A stretch of 9,076 bases of DNA from Prochlorothrix sp035286285 (lineage in GTDB: Bacteria > Cyanobacteriota > Cyanobacteriia > Prochlorotrichales > Prochlorotrichaceae), in assembly GCA_035286285.1 (NCBI GenBank), contig JAYKJG010000038.1, positions 1-9,076 of the forward strand. Reading direction: 5' to 3'. This document shows, in pieces, positions 6,986 through 9,076 of this stretch. The notes beneath the pieces are model-generated. The model was given only the letters and a program-made list of their open reading frames with translations. It searched no databases and had not been told where the DNA came from. Both the position numbers and the translations under genes were made by a program. Every line of letters starts with the position of its first letter. Position 1 is the first letter of the stretch.

Positions 6986-8260
6986 ATGAAACGCTACTCC
7001 GTGCTTTCTCTTCTCACTCTGGGGAGTGCTGCTGTCCTTGCACTCAGTACAGCATCTAGACCTGCTTGGGGTTCAACTCCCAACTCATCTCCCACCAAGT
7101 CTCCCGTTGCACCAACCCCTGTTTCTTCGCCTAGTGCAACCCCGCGATCCTCTCCCGTCAGTGCTCCTGCTCCTACGACTGCCGCTCCTTCACCCAGTTC
7201 TCCGTCTGCCCCCCCCCTCGATCGCCAGCCCAATCCACCGACTGAAGCCGTGGATCCTGCTAGCTTAGACTCCCGTAAGCGCTATGCTCGCCAGATTACC
7301 GTTGAGATTTCCTCACCCTCAGTTTGGGGCACAGGTGTCATCCTTCAGCGATCGTTTCAAGGGAACCAGTACCACTATTTGGTGCTGACCAATGACCATG
7401 TGATGCGATCGGCCACGACTGCCAATTTGAAAACGGCGGATGGCCAAAGCCATCAAGGTGAGGTTGTTCAGTGGCCTAGCTTGGAAGGCTATGACCTGGC
7501 TCTGCTTAAATTTACGGCCCCCCACCTTTACTCCGTCGCAACCTTTGCCCCCCTAGGCAGTGTTCAACCCTGGCAACCGGTTTATGTTGCGGGCTTTCCG
7601 ATCGAACCCCAATCTCAGAGTCGCCCTGCCTTTGACCTTGTTGAAGGAGAAGTCATCTTAGTTGCTGAGCACGCTTTAGAGTGGGGGTATCAAATTGGCT
7701 ACCACAATGACACGGCCAAAGGGATGAGTGGGGGGCCAGTTCTGAACCAAAACAACGAAGTTGTCGCTATCCATGGGTTAGGTGCTTTTCCCTTTTGGGG
7801 CAACCCCTACACCTATAAAGATGGTTCCCCACCACCCTGTGAGTCGCTGTGGCAAGTCATGTATCGTCTGAGTTGGGGGATCCCCGTAGAAACTATTGCA
7901 GCGGTGGTCCCGCCAGTTTTAACGATCGCGTCTCCTGCCCGCTTTGATCCTTTATCTGGCACTGTTGCCCAAACGTCAGCTTCACAGTTCCCAACCGCCA
8001 ATGCTGCGCGTCCCGGTTACCCTTCCCAATCAGGAACTGCCGTTGCTCCAACCTTAGCCTCATTCCCCGGTCTCACTCAGTCCCAAGCCTTGGCTGATAC
8101 CCAAAGTTGGCTATCCCAAAACAGTGCAGTTTATGAAGCAGGGTTACAGGCTGTCCCACCCTGGAACCATGAACCGTCCTGGGAAGACCTAGAAACTCAA
8201 GCCTTGGTTACCCTAGCCCAAGCCTGCCTACCCTTACCGGCTTCGATCCGAGCTAGATAG
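6986..8260 (+). CDS. Exported trypsin-like serine protease with Pro/Ser-rich N-terminal linker
   Basis: This 424-residue protein begins with a signal peptide (basic MKR, hydrophobic core about 6-22, likely cleavage around 28-30 after AWG). A Ser/Pro/Thr-rich low-complexity linker follows (about 30-88). The chymotrypsin-fold domain (about 100-305) has all three catalytic residues in familiar contexts: H138 in TNDHV, D170 in GYDLALLKF, and S248 in GMSGGPV. This matches the trypsin-like/HtrA-type clan, but no PDZ domain is visible. The C-terminal region (about 310-424) begins low-complexity and ends in a short helical segment I do not recognise. It should act in the periplasm or outside the cell, or be anchored through a partner. 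The ATG at 6986 follows AGG at 6976-6978, which lies in the loop of a small hairpin. The substrate is unknown; the zinc-ribbon/TM protein just upstream is the obvious candidate partner or substrate. Confidence 0.9.
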   Translation: MKRYSVLSLLTLGSAAVLALSTASRPAWGSTPNSSPTKSPVAPTPVSSPSATPRSSPVSAPAPTTAAPSPSSPSAPPLDRQPNPPTEAVDPASLDSRKRYARQITVEISSPSVWGTGVILQRSFQGNQYHYLVLTNDHVMRSATTANLKTADGQSHQGEVVQWPSLEGYDLALLKFTAPHLYSVATFAPLGSVQPWQPVYVAGFPIEPQSQSRPAFDLVEGEVILVAEHALEWGYQIGYHNDTAKGMSGGPVLNQNNEVVAIHGLGAFPFWGNPYTYKDGSPPPCESLWQVMYRLSWGIPVETIAAVVPPVLTIASPARFDPLSGTVAQTSASQFPTANAARPGYPSQSGTAVAPTLASFPGLTQSQALADTQSWLSQNSAVYEAGLQAVPPWNHEPSWEDLETQALVTLAQACLPLPASIRAR

Positions 8261-8263
8261 TTG

Positions 8264-8277
8264 AGGACTACAGTCCT
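8264..8277 (+). terminator. Short hairpin after the protease stop codon
   Basis: AGGAC (8264-8268) and GTCCT (8273-8277) pair around the loop TACA, three nt after the TAG at 8258-8260. There is no T tract, so it is a weak terminator or RNA 3'-end stabiliser at best. Confidence 0.3.
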
Positions 8278-8525
8278 GCACCGATCAAGATACGGGCGGC
8301 TGTAGCCTGTGGAACTACTATGTTCGCTAAAACCGATACTAACGGGAGTATCCATCAGTTCATGGGTACTCCTTATCTTTGCTGCTGCGGTTGTTGCCTG
8401 TGATGAAGTACAACGGGTTCTTGCCATACCGTTGCATAAGGTTACCCCCAGTTCTTCATCAAAGCTTTGTCCGCTCGCTAGGACTTGAACACGTTGATCA
8501 GGGGTCCAGAGAGAGTTCCCAGTAA

Positions 8526-8546
8526 CTTTATGAAGTTTCCATAAAG
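8526..8546. repeat. Inverted repeat CTTTATG-N7-CATAAAG (possible operator)
   Basis: Two perfect 7-bp arms (8526-8532 and 8540-8546) flank a 7-bp spacer in the gene-free region after the protease. Arm length and centre-to-centre distance suit a dimeric DNA-binding protein. It could also form an RNA hairpin. No adjacent start codon explains it. Confidence 0.45.
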
Positions 8547-8635
8547 ATTGCACAGGACTTCCCAGAAAGATTTCAGTAGATTCAACAGGGTCAGGGACGC
8601 TACAGGTTAAGGTTGATAAAGTTTATGCTGAAGCT

Positions 8636-8668
8636 GTGTCGGACTTGTGTCGGACTTGTGTCGGACTT
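8636..8668 (+). repeat. Three perfect tandem copies of the 11-bp unit GTGTCGGACTT
   Basis: Copies lie at 8636-8646, 8647-8657 and 8658-8668 with no mismatch and no spacer. An 11-bp period is about one helical turn, so all copies face the same side of the DNA, as in tandem sites for OmpR-type response regulators. They lie about 135 bp upstream of the candidate promoter at 8801. A related 13-mer occurs at 1163-1175 before the VWA gene. The regulatory role is inferred. Confidence 0.9.
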
Positions 8669-8800
8669 TTAAAAACCAGCCAAAAATATGCTTTATTAGT
8701 TGGCCAGCTATAGTTTTTTTGCTGCCGTGAAGTATGGACTTGAGTGTTGCCTAAGGATGACTCATGTTTGAGGTCAATCTTTACTTTTGGGCTAAGAGTC

Positions 8801-8829
8801 TTGTAATATGTACTCACCCCAGTTAAGAT
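8801..8829 (+). promoter_or_regulatory. Candidate sigma70-type promoter for the gene at 9053 or for a leader RNA
   Basis: TTGTAA at 8801-8806 and TAAGAT at 8824-8829 are separated by exactly 17 bp, the ideal spacing for housekeeping sigma. Transcription would start near 8836 and give a leader of about 217 nt before the ATG at 9053. It was found by eye; no transcript data are available. Confidence 0.5.
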
Positions 8830-8835
8830 AGAAAC

Positions 8836-9052
8836 TTAAGCAGCGATCGAAGTAGTTGCAGTGAGAGCTAGTCTTAGTCAACCTTCTTCAGGTTTCTTGT
8901 GGAGACGCACAGTTACGCTGTGTAGTAGCCTGTCGAGTAGGTGTCTGCCCAGAGCAATACTTGTCTAGCGCCCCATCTGCCTAGTACACAAAGTTTAAGC
9001 TTCTTCCTCGTTTGAATTTCCATCCTTTTCGACTCCAAGGAGAACACTACCC
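8836..9052 (+). promoter_or_regulatory. Long 5' leader with a possible folded element
   Basis: This is the stretch between the inferred transcription start and the ATG at 9053. It contains a hairpin CACAG-TTACG-CTGTG (8908-8922). An outer pairing of AGACG at 8903-8907 with TGTCT at 8942-8946 (one G-T wobble) would enclose it. No known cyanobacterial riboswitch or small RNA was recognised. It could be a regulatory leader or an independent small RNA; the folding is only a manual sketch. Confidence 0.3.
9037..9043 (+). promoter_or_regulatory. Strong ribosome binding site for the gene at 9053
   Basis: AAGGAGA sits 9 nt before the ATG at 9053. It is the best Shine-Dalgarno match in the window and is the main reason to accept the short reading frame at the right edge as a real gene start. 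Confidence 0.65.
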
Positions 9053-9076
9053 ATGAACTTCAAAAGTTTTAGAAAC
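9053..9076 (+). CDS. Start of an unidentified gene (eight codons, runs off right edge)
   Basis: An ATG at 9053 opens a reading frame MNFKSFRN to the window end. A strong Shine-Dalgarno sequence, AAGGAGA at 9037-9043, lies 9 nt upstream. A sigma70-like promoter is found about 220 bp upstream. Eight residues are too few to assign a family. The basic start (K4, R7) would be compatible with a signal peptide, but this is only a possibility. Confidence 0.6.

Larger units (their letters stand above)
8261..9052. other. Gene-free region of about 790 bp
   Basis: No reading frame on either strand here has a recognisable motif together with a good start. It appears richer in A and T than the coding DNA to its left. 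What it does hold are a short hairpin, a 21-bp dyad, an 11-bp triple repeat, a promoter candidate and a long leader, each listed separately. It may be a large regulatory region, hide a small RNA, or be the remains of a lost gene; I see no clear protein remnant. Confidence 0.6.

Noticed and set aside
6994..7268. Frames on both strands over the protease Ser/Pro linker
   Set aside because: Compositional shadows of the low-complexity coding DNA; the plus-strand frame of the protease has a signal peptide and full domain.
8320..8403. Tiny plus-strand frame (27 codons) with a cysteine-rich end
   Set aside because: No ribosome binding site and too short to separate from chance, although CCCGCC is unusual.
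8197..8553. Minus-strand frame of 118 codons (GTG start) after the protease
   Set aside because: It overlaps the end of the protease gene, lacks a clear ribosome binding site and has no recognisable motif; a real small gene cannot be fully excluded.
8676..8720. Possible intrinsic terminator before a run of seven T at 8714-8720
   Set aside because: The only stem close upstream is four pairs (CCAA/TTGG) with a 16-nt loop, too weak to call.
8623..8817. Minus-strand frame of 64 codons through the 11-bp repeats
   Set aside because: GTG start, no ribosome binding site, and it runs across the tandem repeats and the promoter candidate.
8801..8821. NtcA-type site near GTAATATGTAC
   Set aside because: The GTA and TAC halves are separated by five bases, not the eight required for an NtcA box.

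Overview
The window looks like chromosomal DNA from a cyanobacterium, probably filamentous and of medium GC. The evidence is the dense CGATCG words, two perfect HIP1 octamers (GCGATCGC at 57-64 and 1376-1383), and several proteins with a cyanobacterial flavour. I cannot name the genus from sequence alone. No rRNA, tRNA, CRISPR array, insertion sequence or prophage feature was seen.

Layout: (1) Positions 1-286, minus strand, hold the N-terminal 95 codons of a SNF2/DEAD-like helicase that runs off the left edge. (2) A divergent plus-strand gene (319-1122) resembles a degenerate ADP-ribosylglycohydrolase-fold protein. (3) A plus-strand block follows: a membrane-anchored von Willebrand A (VWA) protein (1247-2155); a 1141-residue tubulin/FtsZ-superfamily protein with coiled coil, proline-rich linker and C-terminal SHOCT-like module (2312-5737); a membrane protein with an N-terminal zinc-ribbon-like motif, a duplicated helical repeat and a TPYNPPP tail (6005-6958); and an exported trypsin-like serine protease (6986-8260). 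(4) Positions 8261-9052 form a roughly 790-bp stretch with no convincing gene. It carries three perfect 11-bp direct repeats, inverted repeats, a plausible sigma70-type promoter and a long leader. The leader ends at a good ribosome binding site and the first eight codons of a gene that leaves the right edge (9053-9076).

The four-gene block is the interesting part. Tubulin-like proteins of this kind are known to co-occur with VWA proteins in a predicted membrane-remodelling system. Here the pair sits beside a zinc-ribbon/transmembrane protein and a secreted protease. A working model is a cytoplasmic GTP-dependent polymer (tubulin-like) coupled to membrane-anchored VWA and zinc-ribbon proteins, with the protease on the outer side of the membrane. 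Only the last two genes are tightly spaced (27 bp). Intergenic hairpins separate the others, so the block is probably several transcription units in one functional neighbourhood rather than one operon.
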